From Lactiplantibacillus xiangfangensis (GTDB lineage Bacteria; Bacillota; Bacilli; Lactobacillales; Lactobacillaceae), in the NCBI RefSeq assembly GCF_001438845.1, contig NZ_JQCL01000054.1, forward strand, positions 34,090 to 98,089: a DNA stretch of 64,000 nt. The letters run 5' to 3'. The notes under the pieces are model-generated. The model had not been told where the DNA came from and did not search any database. It saw only the letters and a program-made list of their open reading frames with translations. Positions 8,918 to 18,294 of this stretch are shown here, piece by piece. A program made the translations under genes and the position numbers. Position 1 is the stretch's first letter; each line of letters opens with the position of its first letter.

Positions 8918-9781
8918 TTACTTCAATAACAACGCAGCCAAAGCAAAGTCGCCCACCGTTGCCGACGCATTATCGGCAAAGTGGCTGTGTACGATTAGGT
9001 CATCAGGAATTTGCACGTAGTTGTGGTTGAGTTGGTCAAAAATCTCTCGGACTTTAATGATGTTGTCATCGTCAACAACGGAGCCACCAAAAATAATCTT
9101 TTCGGGGGCGTAATTCACAAAGGCGCTGAAAGCCATCTGGGCAGCGTAGTAGTTGATAAAATCAAACACCGGATGATCCCGGTTTAACTTTTCTCCAGGA
9201 ATCCCCGTCCGCCCTTCAATTGTTGGACCAGCCGCGACCCCTTCAAAACAGCGATTACCGTGAAACGGGCAAAATCCCTTGTAATGATCATCTGGATGCA
9301 ACATGACCGGTGCGTGGCCCATTTCAAGGTGGGAGTAGCCCCCGATGAAGTGACCATCTTGGATGACACCCCCGCCAATGCCCGTTCCAATCGTGAAGTA
9401 CACGGCCGAGTCAACGTCTTTGGCACTGCCCGCAATGTATTCGCCATAAACCGACGCATTGACGTCAGTCGTAAAGTAAACCGGCACGTGTAACGCTGCT
9501 TTTAACGTACCAACCATGTCGGTGCCCGCCCATCCAGGCTTCGGGGTAGCTAGGATGTGGCCATAATCGGCCGCTCCGGGTTTGATACCAATGGGACCAA
9601 ACGAACCGAGACCAATCGCATCAACCGGATTTTCCTTAAAAAAGGCAATGCAACCGGCCAAAGTCGTCGTCGGATCTTCAGTTGGAATCCGTTTTTTGGC
9701 ACTAACCCGATACGCTTCATCCGCTGCGGCTAAAATAAATTTAGTACCGCCCGCTTCAATACTACCTAGTTTTTGACGCAT
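8918..9781 (-). CDS. ROK-family sugar kinase (fructokinase/mannokinase type)
   Basis: The product is 287 residues from the ATG at 9779-9781, preceded by TAAGGTGAT; an ATG at 9799 is less well placed. It has the ROK phosphate-binding loop IEAGGTKF, FGPIGI, and the sugar-site region TDVNASVYGEY with FTIGTGIGGGV. The zinc-binding cluster HPDDHYKGFCPFHGNRC has the His-Cys-His-Cys spacing of the fructokinase/GmuE branch. It would phosphorylate mannose or fructose at C6 with ATP in the cytoplasm. Its place among mannosidases and importer genes favours mannokinase activity on mannose released by GH38, GH92 and GH125. The substrate is inferred from context. Confidence 0.85.
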   Translation of the reverse strand: MRQKLGSIEAGGTKFILAAADEAYRVSAKKRIPTEDPTTTLAGCIAFFKENPVDAIGLGSFGPIGIKPGAADYGHILATPKPGWAGTDMVGTLKAALHVPVYFTTDVNASVYGEYIAGSAKDVDSAVYFTIGTGIGGGVIQDGHFIGGYSHLEMGHAPVMLHPDDHYKGFCPFHGNRCFEGVAAGPTIEGRTGIPGEKLNRDHPVFDFINYYAAQMAFSAFVNYAPEKIIFGGSVVDDDNIIKVREIFDQLNHNYVQIPDDLIVHSHFADNASATVGDFALAALLLK

Positions 9782-9842
9782 GATAATCACCTTACCCATT
9801 TAATTTATTTGATTACACTCAAATGCAACACACATTAATCAG

Positions 9843-11549
9843 CTAATCTTCCTTAATCGCAAATGCCATGGTCATCGTGACACCCTGCTGGCCATCGCTA
9901 GCAATCGCCATCGTAAGCGAATCGCCAAACGTATCAAGCATCCGGGAATAGACGTTTTGTAATCCAATTGATTGCTGTTGTTCGGCGTTCAGCGGTTCCC
10001 GCATCTTGTGATTGATAGCTGTGACTTCCGCCGCGGTCAAGGCCCGCCCATTATTCACAATTTTGACTTTGACCAGTGGCCCTTCCCGCCATGCTTTGAC
10101 GCTCAGCGCGTTATCCTGACGCGCAAAATCCACACCGTGAACAAAATAGTTTTCGACCAATGGTTGCAAACTGAACTTAGGCACTTCCACGGTCGCTATC
10201 GCCGGATCAACTTGGAACTGGTAGGCGAGCCGGTCAGGAAACCGAACTTGGTATAAAAAGACGTACTTTTCAATAAACTTCAACTCATCCTTGATCGTCG
10301 TACGGGGTGACAAATCAGTGTTATTTCGTAGCAACGCGGCAAAACTATAAACCACGTTGGCTAATTCCGGCTGATCCGCATCTAGCGCCGCCATCCGAAT
10401 ATATTCCAAGGTATTGGACATAAAATGCGGATTAATTTGGGCTTGCAGCGCCTTCCGGTTGGCCTCTTGCTGGGCAATCTGTAATTGATAAATGGTATTA
10501 ATATGTTGATGAATCTCTTCCAACATCGCGTTGATACCATCCGCCAACGTCCGTAAATCCGTGGGTTTCAAATCAACGGGCACCCGCGCATCCAAATTAC
10601 CAGCGGAAACGGTACTGACCGTATCCACAATGGAATCTAACTGGTGCTGATAACGTCGGAAAGTTAGCCACAGCCCGATGCTGAGCCCGAGTAACAGGAT
10701 TAACCCGAGCAAGACCAGCGGCAAGACGTGGTCAATCAGTAAAGTGCGCAAGGTCGCTCGGTTGATGACCGTTGTCAGACGGTACCCGGATGGCAAGACC
10801 TTGGTGCTCACATGGTAACCGGTTAAGTTATTAGTATTATTGGCATCCAACGCCCGTTTAAACGCCTTTTTAGAGGTCGCCTTGACGTCCTTACCAGCAA
10901 AGTAGAAAACCGCGTCATTCGAATCCGATTCGACCGCAACTTGAAGCGCCCGCGTCCCCGGAATCTGCCGTAACTGCCGGTTTAAATCACTTTGATCAAA
11001 GCTTAAGCTGATAACGCCATCGGTCTCTAGGGTGTATTGATTGACTAACGGCGCACTGATTGCAAACTTCTGCTTAACGTCCTTCGCCGCGTACAGGCCA
11101 CCCCCGGGATTGGCTGCCGTCGCCACGAAGACCTTTTTCTGATTTAACAGACGCAACGTCAACTGGCTAGCCTGATCGTGTTGGACAAAGAACTGGCGGG
11201 ATTCAGTCGGCCAGAAGAAGTACGGTCCCCCGTGAATACTTTTATTAATGGCGTAATCACTGTATGCGGTTATTGATGAATCAAAGTACTTCTCGATACT
11301 AGGCAAATTACCAGTCGCATTCGTGAGTTGGGTCGCAAATTGTGAAATCACTTGCTGATTTTGCATTACCGCTTGGCTAACTTGCGCGGTTGCCGTCGTT
11401 TCCGCTTGCCGGATCTCCGAATCATAGGTCCGCACGCTCACTGTCACAAAAACGCTAGTCGCCAAAACAACCATCACCGAAATGATGGCTGTATAGACCT
11501 TAATTAAGCGGGCAAAGCTTGACCGCAAAATGTGATCATGAACTTGCAT
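9843..11549 (-). CDS. Sensor histidine kinase (YesM-like)
   Basis: The product is 568 residues with two membrane segments (about 15-40 and 280-305) bracketing an extracytoplasmic sensor domain of about 240 residues. A HAMP linker (SAGNLDARVPV) follows, then a His_kinase domain with QAQINPHFMSNTLEYIR near residue 375; the His of NPHF is the phosphoacceptor. The ATPase region has LQPLVENYFVHG as N box and IGLQNVYSRM. The signature of the LytS/YesM class is clear. It starts directly after the stop codon of the YesL-like gene and pairs with the response regulator at 5764-7236. It probably senses the sugar, or the binding protein, outside the cell. Confidence 0.92.
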   Translation of the reverse strand: MQVHDHILRSSFARLIKVYTAIISVMVVLATSVFVTVSVRTYDSEIRQAETTATAQVSQAVMQNQQVISQFATQLTNATGNLPSIEKYFDSSITAYSDYAINKSIHGGPYFFWPTESRQFFVQHDQASQLTLRLLNQKKVFVATAANPGGGLYAAKDVKQKFAISAPLVNQYTLETDGVISLSFDQSDLNRQLRQIPGTRALQVAVESDSNDAVFYFAGKDVKATSKKAFKRALDANNTNNLTGYHVSTKVLPSGYRLTTVINRATLRTLLIDHVLPLVLLGLILLLGLSIGLWLTFRRYQHQLDSIVDTVSTVSAGNLDARVPVDLKPTDLRTLADGINAMLEEIHQHINTIYQLQIAQQEANRKALQAQINPHFMSNTLEYIRMAALDADQPELANVVYSFAALLRNNTDLSPRTTIKDELKFIEKYVFLYQVRFPDRLAYQFQVDPAIATVEVPKFSLQPLVENYFVHGVDFARQDNALSVKAWREGPLVKVKIVNNGRALTAAEVTAINHKMREPLNAEQQQSIGLQNVYSRMLDTFGDSLTMAIASDGQQGVTMTMAFAIKED

Positions 11550-12158
11550 TTAAACCGCCTCGAGCATTTTGTCAATTTTGGCATACCATTGATGTGACAA
11601 TACGTCGGTCGCAAACATATAAATTCCGGGGCTCAAGAAGATAATTAATCCCGGCCACTTCAGAGAAATAACAATCATCGTGATCGTCACGACAATGAAC
11701 ACTAACAGTTGCATGAAACTACTGAAGAATTGCACAACGGCTAATTTGACCGCGTCTTTAAAGGTCACGTCGTAGCGCGAACGAATCATGGTCGTAAACA
11801 TCGCCAAGCTGAAATCGAAAATCAACGCCGCAACGATGATAAATTGTACAAATAGCATCCACGCCTGATTGACCGTCGTGCTCAAATATAAGTTATAAGC
11901 AAGCACGATACCGGTGCCCAAAAAGATCCAAGTATGCCAGTTTGCTTGCCAGAAATCAGTCTTAAACCGGCTCCAAGCCGTTTTAAAAGAATATTTTTTA
12001 TAATCCCACTCGTTATCCATATACATCTCACTCATCGTCCGAAAAGCGGGCCCAATTCCTAACACGATCAGACCAGCGACCGTCAAAATCCAGAAATATA
12101 CGGTCATGATTAAGAAAACAAATATGCGGGTAAAAATTCGATCAGCTGCACGCCCCAT
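11550..12158 (-). CDS. DUF624 membrane protein (YesL-like)
   Basis: The product is 202 residues with five or six hydrophobic segments and a short basic N-terminus. The sequence GIGPAFRTMSEMY early and the overall length match the DUF624/YesL family, which is regularly encoded beside YesMN two-component systems and CUT1-type importers. Its molecular role is not known. It abuts the histidine kinase gene without a gap, suggesting translational coupling and a joint role in sensing or transport. Confidence 0.85.
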   Translation of the reverse strand: MGRAADRIFTRIFVFLIMTVYFWILTVAGLIVLGIGPAFRTMSEMYMDNEWDYKKYSFKTAWSRFKTDFWQANWHTWIFLGTGIVLAYNLYLSTTVNQAWMLFVQFIIVAALIFDFSLAMFTTMIRSRYDVTFKDAVKLAVVQFFSSFMQLLVFIVVTITMIVISLKWPGLIIFLSPGIYMFATDVLSHQWYAKIDKMLEAV

Positions 12159-12239
12159 GCTAATTCCTCCTCGTTGATTCTGCTATATTCTCATTTTGTA
12201 GAAACTGGCTTTTTAGTTTAACAATCACCGTTCCCACTA

Positions 12240-13865
12240 TCACTGTAAGGCCACCATGAACGCCTCATAGGGTCGCAATTGGACGTCACCTAACTGATCG
12301 GGATAGTCATCATAATTTCCTACTAACCGTTTGGCTACTCGCTGAGGTAACGTTACGTCTACCGGCTCAGCCCCAAAGTTACTGCAAACTAACCACGTCA
12401 CTTCGCCTAACGTCCGGGTGTAAGCAATCACGTCGTCGGGGACAGCCAGAGCTTGAAAGGCCCCGGTCTGTAACACCGGCTGCGTTTTTCTAAGTTGGAT
12501 CAACTGCTGATACGTCTCAAAAACACTGTCAGGTTCAGTTAAGGTCGCTTGCACGTTGATGGTTTGATAATTGGGATTGACCGCTAACCACGGCTGACCA
12601 GTACTGAAACCAGCGTTCAGACTAGCATCCCACTGCATTGGTGTGCGGGCATTATCGCGGCTAAACCGGTTGACCTTTTCCATCGCCGTCGTCGCCGAAT
12701 CACCCTGAACACGCAGCTGACGATAAATGGTCCGCGCTTCGACATCGTCAACTTGTTCAATCATCGTGACCGGACAATCGGTCATGCCCATCTCCTCACC
12801 CTGATAGATGTAAGGGGTGCCCTTCAGGCCGTGCAGGGTAATAGCTAACATCTTGGCACTCAATTCGCGGTTGGGTCCGGTTGGCGTCCCAAAACGTGAA
12901 ACGGCCCGGGGAAGGTCGTGGTTATTCCAAAACAAACTGTTCCAACCATCTGTCGCTAATTCACGCTGGCAAGCATATAGGGCCGCCTTCAGTTGTGGCA
13001 CGGATATGGGATGGGTTTCCCACTTCTCACCGCCCACCTTTCGATCCGCCCACAAATGGCCAAATTGAAAAATCATGCTGAGCTCTTGGCGGGCAGGACA
13101 ACTGTATTGCAAGGCTTCCTTAGGTCCGGCACTCCAGGCTTCGCCGACCGTTAAAAAGTCCCGGTCAGCCCAAGTTGCGCGGTTCATTTCATGTAAATAG
13201 TCATGCAGATGGGGACCGTTAACCAGTTGCTTTTCAAACGGCTCTTTACCAATCATGTCGATCACATCCATCCGAAAACCACCGATGCCCTTAGCGATCC
13301 AAAAGTTCATCATGTCATAGATAGCTTGGCGCAGCTTAGGGCTCTGCCAGTTTAAATCAACCTGTTTGGCTGAAAACAAATGCAGAAAGTACTGGTCACT
13401 CGTTGAATCGTGCTCCCACGCGGAACCGCCGATAAAACCCGAGGTGAGGTCATTGGGTTCGTGTCCATCGACCGGGTCCGACCACACGTAATAATCCCGC
13501 GTTGAGCTGTCCATTCCCGTCCGTGCATTGACGAACCAAGCGTGTTCATCACTCGTATGGTTCACGACTAGATCCATCACGATGCGGATGTCACGTTGCC
13601 GCGCTTCTTGAATCAAGCGTTCCATGTCGGCCATCGTCCCGTATTCTGGATTTATGGCTTGATAGTCAGAAATATCATACCCATTGTCCGCATTGGGGCT
13701 TTGATAAACCGGACTCAGCCAGAGCGCGCCCACCCCTAATTGTTTCAGGTAGTCTAACCGACTAATAATGCCGGGGAGGTCGCCGATACCATCACCGTTA
13801 CTATCTTGAAAGCTCCGGGGATAGATTTGATACACAACTGCACGTTGCCACCAATGCTCGCTCAT
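12240..13865 (-). CDS. Alpha-glucosidase / oligo-1,6-glucosidase, GH13
   Basis: The product is 541 residues from the ATG at 13863-13865 (AGGACG site upstream). GH13 regions are all present: DLVVNHTSDEH (I), GGFRMDVIDMI with the nucleophile Asp (II), LTVGEAW with the acid/base Glu (III) and FWNNHDLPR with the stabilising Asp (IV). The sequence QDSNGDGIGDLPGI near the N-terminus is typical of subfamily 31 enzymes that hydrolyse isomaltose, panose or dextran ends. There is no signal peptide, so it acts on imported sugars. Its place between the binding protein and YesL genes suggests that the importer carries alpha-glucosides, perhaps glucosylated glycans, and not only mannosides. Confidence 0.92.
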   Translation of the reverse strand: MSEHWWQRAVVYQIYPRSFQDSNGDGIGDLPGIISRLDYLKQLGVGALWLSPVYQSPNADNGYDISDYQAINPEYGTMADMERLIQEARQRDIRIVMDLVVNHTSDEHAWFVNARTGMDSSTRDYYVWSDPVDGHEPNDLTSGFIGGSAWEHDSTSDQYFLHLFSAKQVDLNWQSPKLRQAIYDMMNFWIAKGIGGFRMDVIDMIGKEPFEKQLVNGPHLHDYLHEMNRATWADRDFLTVGEAWSAGPKEALQYSCPARQELSMIFQFGHLWADRKVGGEKWETHPISVPQLKAALYACQRELATDGWNSLFWNNHDLPRAVSRFGTPTGPNRELSAKMLAITLHGLKGTPYIYQGEEMGMTDCPVTMIEQVDDVEARTIYRQLRVQGDSATTAMEKVNRFSRDNARTPMQWDASLNAGFSTGQPWLAVNPNYQTINVQATLTEPDSVFETYQQLIQLRKTQPVLQTGAFQALAVPDDVIAYTRTLGEVTWLVCSNFGAEPVDVTLPQRVAKRLVGNYDDYPDQLGDVQLRPYEAFMVALQ

Positions 13866-13957
13866 CTCGATCGTCCTTTCTGGGGTTATTAAAAGTGCTA
13901 TGTAGACAAAGAAGTCGTAGCGCAATTGCCCGACCTCTTTGTGTGACTCATGGTTGA

Positions 13958-15433
13958 CTATTTTTTAGCCAAGAAGGCGTCATACTGTTTCTGTAATTCT
14001 TTTTGAACCTTGTCATAACCAGCCGTCTTCAGTTCCTTGTCCATCTTCTTGATGGTTGGTTCTGGATCAGCGGTACCGGTGTTAAGAATATCGAGGTACT
14101 TACTCATAACGTTGGAAAGGTTCGTGATTTCAGTCTTCAGTGCCCGCGTATCTGGGTTGAACCCTAACGCTGCAGAAGTCTTGGAATCAGCAATCGAATC
14201 ATCACGTTTCTTGATCATGGCATTCGTTGTGGTATCAAGGGTGTACAAGTTCTTGTTGTTCCCCATCATCCACGCACCAATGAAGTAACCTGGTTTGTAC
14301 TTCTTAGTTAATTTGATCTTGCCCTTGTCTTCGTTCGTGAAGTTCCATTGGTCGCCTTCAAGTCCCCAAGTAATGTTGTTAAGCAACTTCTTGTTCGTGT
14401 TCATTAAGTTCAACACTTTCATTGCTTCAGTCTTATGCTTAGAAGTCTTGGAGATGTTCCAAACGGCAACTTGGGTTTGTGCAGAAGATTTGTATGGGTC
14501 AGTGATGGCTTTAGATTGCATCTTTTTGCCACCGGCGCTGTTTTCCAAAGTCGTATCGCCGTAATCGTAAGGACCTTGGGTTTCTTGACGAACGAACCAC
14601 GTGTTGTCTTGCAAGTTGTATTGCGTACTTGAAGTTGCGGCGTCCTTTGGAATGTAACCTTTTTCATAGTAGCTATGCAACGTCTTTAAAATACCCTTCA
14701 TTTCAGCGGTATCGTAGACATTCACGATCTTCTTGTCCTTACCACTAGAATCGATGGCAAATGGTAAGCCGTTACCCAATGGGAAGTCCATATGTGCTGG
14801 TGACGCTTTGAATCCTTGACCAATGGCAAAGGCAGCGACCCCAGGGTTTTGCTTGTGGAACTTAGCTAAAGCGGGTTCCATGCTGGCGTATGAATTAACA
14901 CCCTTGATGTTAATGTTGTTTTTGTCTAAGAATGATTGGTTGAAAGTTAACATATTTTGCGCGTAAACGTTGGCGTTTACTGGGAAACCATAGATTTTAC
15001 CGTTAACTTTTAAGCCTTTCCAGTATGACGGGTTAACTTCTTTGTAGGCTTTTTTAGCCACCCCATTTTTCAGCTCATCCGTCATATCAGCGTAGGCACC
15101 CTTGAGGGCGTTGTTGGTATAGCTTTGTGAGAACGCTAAGTCATAGCTGTTACCAGACGTTACCATAACGTTATACTTTTGTTCGTAATCACCCCAGCCG
15201 ATAAAGTTCATCTTAACGTTGATATCTTTATACGTTTTATGAATTTCTTTGTTGGCCTTTTTGAGCATTGCGTCGTAATTCTTTGGCTTGTCCCCAGGCA
15301 TATACATGTTAACCGTTGTCATTTTGCCTGATGAAGCACTATCCGACTTTCCACAACCTGCAAGTGCGATGGTACCTAGCGCAGCAACACTAATAACCGC
15401 TGCCCCTTTTACAAACTTGTTCATACGTTTCAT
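13958..15433 (-). CDS. Sugar ABC transporter substrate-binding lipoprotein (CUT1, NgtS/LipO-like)
   Basis: The product is 491 residues with a lipoprotein signal peptide and lipobox LAGC at 24-27 (Cys27 lipidated). The mature part is a family 1 solute-binding protein and is longer than maltose-type ones; it begins TTVNMYMPGDKP and contains GFPVNANVYAQN and aromatic-rich hinge regions. Large binding proteins of this type occur with YesMN-regulated importers for complex oligosaccharides, including the pneumococcal N-glycan transporter. It is anchored outside the membrane and delivers ligand to the two permeases encoded just upstream. The ligand cannot be read from sequence; the neighbours favour mannosyl or glucosyl glycans. 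Confidence 0.9.
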   Translation of the reverse strand: MKRMNKFVKGAAVISVAALGTIALAGCGKSDSASSGKMTTVNMYMPGDKPKNYDAMLKKANKEIHKTYKDINVKMNFIGWGDYEQKYNVMVTSGNSYDLAFSQSYTNNALKGAYADMTDELKNGVAKKAYKEVNPSYWKGLKVNGKIYGFPVNANVYAQNMLTFNQSFLDKNNINIKGVNSYASMEPALAKFHKQNPGVAAFAIGQGFKASPAHMDFPLGNGLPFAIDSSGKDKKIVNVYDTAEMKGILKTLHSYYEKGYIPKDAATSSTQYNLQDNTWFVRQETQGPYDYGDTTLENSAGGKKMQSKAITDPYKSSAQTQVAVWNISKTSKHKTEAMKVLNLMNTNKKLLNNITWGLEGDQWNFTNEDKGKIKLTKKYKPGYFIGAWMMGNNKNLYTLDTTTNAMIKKRDDSIADSKTSAALGFNPDTRALKTEITNLSNVMSKYLDILNTGTADPEPTIKKMDKELKTAGYDKVQKELQKQYDAFLAKK

Positions 15434-15595
15434 CCTCCTTGGAATGAGCCCATGAGCGTCAGCTAACCAGTTCTTCTAAAATGATCAACATAATTTCAGA
15501 ATTTAAATTTTTGAATGGCACTAATCATCATCATTAGCGTCACCAACCAGCCAACTCACCAGCAATAAATTTATACCCAACCTAAAGTGTTTGAA

Positions 15596-16522
15596 CTAAC
15601 CTTTGACCCCACCAATCGTCATCCCTTTGACGAAGTACTTTTGGAAGAATGGGTAGGTCAACGCAATTGGTAACGTTGCAACAACCACGATTGCGAAACG
15701 CATCCCTTCGGATGGTACGCTGGTCGCACCAGCAACCGCGCCGTTGTTAGCCATATTTTGCGTCATGTACTGAATGTTATTTTGAATCTTAACTAACAAG
15801 TACTGCAGTGGCGTAACGCTGTCCTTGTTGATGTACAGCAAGGCGTTCATCCAATCGTTCCAGTAACCTAGCGACGTAAACAAACTGATGGTTGCAATCC
15901 CAGGAATGGCAAGCGGTACCACAATTGTCCAGAAAATCCGGAACTCACTGGCACCATCCATCCGGGCAGACTCAATGATTGCTTCTGGAATCGACGTTTT
16001 GAAGAAGGTCCGCATAATTAACACGTTGTAGACCCCAAAACTCATCGGCAAGATCAACGCCCAAATATTATCTTGTAAGCCCAGCATTTGGGTCACAATC
16101 AAGTAAGTTGGCACCATCCCAGGAACAAAGAGCATCGAGATTAAAGCGAAGATGGTAAAGAATTTTGCGTAGGCGAAGTCACGACGCGAAATCGCATAAG
16201 CATAAGTTGAACTAAACAAGCTGTTCATAATCGTCCCCACGATCGTGACGAAGACCGTCACACCTAGTGAAACGAGGACTTGGTGGCCCATTTTTGACAA
16301 GTATTGGTAACTCGCGAACGTCCAATGCTTAGGCCAGAATTGATACCCATAAGTGGTAATATCCGCTTCCTTCGTCAAGGACAAAATGATTATGAAGAAG
16401 AACGGCAGAATACAGGACAAGGCGAAAATCCCGATAAAGATGTTGAAAAACAGGTTGGCGCCAGGTCCGAACTTGCGAATTTCAACTGCTGAAATGTGCT
16501 TTTTTTTACGCAATGGCGTCAC
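15596..16522 (-). CDS. Sugar ABC transporter permease (CUT1, LplC-like)
   Basis: The product is 308 residues with six transmembrane segments. The EAA loop reads EAIIESARMDGASEFRIFWTIVVPLAIPG, the standard contact site for the ATPase. It begins 3 nt after the first permease ends on the same strand, so the two are coupled. The closest general type is the LplC/YtcP branch, which partners large binding lipoproteins. Confidence 0.9.
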   Translation of the reverse strand: MTPLRKKKHISAVEIRKFGPGANLFFNIFIGIFALSCILPFFFIIILSLTKEADITTYGYQFWPKHWTFASYQYLSKMGHQVLVSLGVTVFVTIVGTIMNSLFSSTYAYAISRRDFAYAKFFTIFALISMLFVPGMVPTYLIVTQMLGLQDNIWALILPMSFGVYNVLIMRTFFKTSIPEAIIESARMDGASEFRIFWTIVVPLAIPGIATISLFTSLGYWNDWMNALLYINKDSVTPLQYLLVKIQNNIQYMTQNMANNGAVAGATSVPSEGMRFAIVVVATLPIALTYPFFQKYFVKGMTIGGVKG

Positions 16523-16525
16523 CTC

Positions 16526-17506
16526 CTAAAAGAGTGCTGATTCTGGCCGCTTCCGACGAATAATCCAGTTACTAGTGAAAATGAGTAAGGCCCCAACAAC
16601 CGATTGTAATAACCCGGCGGCGGTGGACATCCCAATATCGTTAGTCGTCGTTAACGCCCGGTAAATGAACGTATCGAATGTCTGTGTGACGTTGATTAAG
16701 GCACCCGATGAGCGTGGAATTAAGTAGAATAGTCCAAAGTCACTCCGGAAGATCCCACCAATATTCAAAATCAACATCAGCGTTGCAACGGGTAAGATAT
16801 GTGGTAACGTGACGTTCTTGATCTGTTGCCACTTGTTCGCACCATCCATCATGGCCGCGTCATAGTACGACGGGTCAATCCCCATGGCGGTAGCGAAGTA
16901 CAGAATACTGTTGTACCCGATCCCTTTCCAGACTCCGAGGAAGATGATGATAAACGGCCAAACCCACGGCGTGTTATAGAAGTCGATTGGCGTTCCACCC
17001 ATCGCTTGGATAATGTGGTTGAAGATCCCTTTATCAGTGCTTAAGAACGCGTAAACGAAGTAAGCCAGAATTGCCCACGATAGGAAATATGGGAACAACA
17101 TCGACGTTTGATAAACTTTCAGCAAACGTTGATGCCGCATCTGACTCATGACAACCCCGAAGAAGATGGCGAAGAAGAAGTTCAGTAACAGGAAAGTCAT
17201 GTTATACCCGATCGTGTTACGAATTACTAGCCAGAAATCCGCGGACTTGAAGAAGAAGGTAAAGTTCTGGAACCCGACCCAAGGACTATGGAGCACACTG
17301 TAGATAAATCCTTGCTCTGAATATTGAAAATCTTGGAAGGCTACAACGTTAGCCAACACTGGAATGTAGAAGAAAACGATTAAAAACAGTGAACCAGGTG
17401 CGACCATTAATAAGTACACCCGGTTTTCCCAAAAGCGCTGAAAGAACTTCTTTTTCTTAATCGGCGTCAATGGCACTGCTTCTGTAACGGCTGGGTCTTG
17501 CGTCAT
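16526..17506 (-). CDS. Sugar ABC transporter permease (CUT1, LplB-like)
   Basis: The product is 326 residues with a basic N-terminal cytoplasmic stretch and six membrane segments. The EAA loop is PSYYDAAMMDGANKWQQIKNVTLPHILPV. It resembles LplB/YteP permeases. It is the first gene of the long leftward operon; GGAGG precedes the start, and a promoter with a cre-like site lies 35-60 nt upstream. Confidence 0.9.
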   Translation of the reverse strand: MTQDPAVTEAVPLTPIKKKKFFQRFWENRVYLLMVAPGSLFLIVFFYIPVLANVVAFQDFQYSEQGFIYSVLHSPWVGFQNFTFFFKSADFWLVIRNTIGYNMTFLLLNFFFAIFFGVVMSQMRHQRLLKVYQTSMLFPYFLSWAILAYFVYAFLSTDKGIFNHIIQAMGGTPIDFYNTPWVWPFIIIFLGVWKGIGYNSILYFATAMGIDPSYYDAAMMDGANKWQQIKNVTLPHILPVATLMLILNIGGIFRSDFGLFYLIPRSSGALINVTQTFDTFIYRALTTTNDIGMSTAAGLLQSVVGALLIFTSNWIIRRKRPESALF

Positions 17507-17539
17507 CGTTTCTCCCTCCTTTCATTTATTACACTTGCT

Positions 17540-17614
17540 ATAGTAACCGCTTTCTTTATGACCAACAATCAACTAATTTAAGGGAAATGTTAACAAATTT
17601 AAGATTTGAACAAA
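17540..17614 (-). promoter_or_regulatory. Importer operon promoter with cre and response-regulator-like direct repeats
   Basis: On the minus strand -35 TTGTTG (17563-17568) and -10 TACTAT (17540-17545) are 17 nt apart. GAAAGCGGTTACTA, a cre-like site, fills the end of the spacer and the -10. Upstream are two direct repeats TTTGTTCA (17607-17614) and TTTGTTAA (17590-17597), spaced 17 bp on one face of the helix as expected for an AraC-type activator dimer. Assignment to the YesN-like regulator is inference. Confidence 0.6.
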
Positions 17615-17633
17615 ATTAGATATATTTTTTGTA

Positions 17634-17682
17634 CAAAAAGCAACAACGGCCATCAGTTGGGTTCACCGATGACCGTTGTTGG
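17634..17682 (-). terminator. Intrinsic terminator, leftward
   Basis: CAACAACGG...CCGTTGTTG forms a GC-containing stem, followed on the minus strand by CTTTTTG. It would end transcripts coming from the GH20 gene, after repeat R3, before the importer promoter. Confidence 0.7.
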
Positions 17683-17759
17683 ATTCTAAATTGCCAATTT
17701 TAATTCTTATGACTGCTTCAAGCCCTGTCTAAACTAGCTATTCCGATTGGTGCTGATGA

Positions 17760-18195
17760 CATGCAGTTACAGAACCGGAATACTTGTCGCTTCCGGCCGC
17801 CCATGATTTCATCTGCCGTGACGACCGGACTAAGCCTGAGAAACGGTCTTAGTCCTCGCTTGCAAGCCGCAACCCCACGTCTCGCAAGACGTCGGTGGCG
17901 TAAACCGGAAGTCCACCGGTCAACGCCACTTTCGCGGCAGATTCATCATGATCGACCTCCAGCTAAGATGATCTTTCTATGAAAATCGATTTAGCTTGTT
18001 TTTAACCAATCCTAGCGCAGCCGGCAGAATCAGTGGGCAGTGTCGGTCATGTCACCTGGCGTTGTATGCCAGGTAACATGGCGGGTCGTCTTGGAAGACT
18101 TGGGCTTTAGGCTTTCAAGCGAGGCGGAAGCCCGCACCTTGGCTGTAGCCGACCCCACAGCCCACTGATTCTGTCCGGTGGAGCGATGAAGCATC
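17760..18195 (-). repeat. Long structured intergenic repeat, copy R3 (inverted relative to R1)
   Basis: This is the fullest copy. Read on the minus strand it has an outer arm GGACAGAATCAGTGGG pairing with CCCACTGATTCTGCC about 150 nt later, then GGATTGGTTAAAAACAAGCT. A second block follows, bounded by ATGATGAATCTGCCG and CGGCAGATGAAATCATG, with an inner hairpin around GACTAAGACCG...CGGTCTTAGTC. Long stretches are identical to R1. The gap 17507-18294 contains no gene. Confidence 0.75.
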
Positions 18196-18294
18196 CTATT
18201 TTTGCCATTAACCTTTGATTGTGCTTATTTTAATGCTTTCAAACTTTAGTTACTGTTGATATAGTGTTGCTGAATTTAGACCTTTCACCTTAAT

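Noticed and set aside
17761..17982. 73-codon plus-strand frame inside repeat R3
   Set aside because: Arises from GC-rich inverted repeats; Arg/Pro-rich and with no relative in R1.
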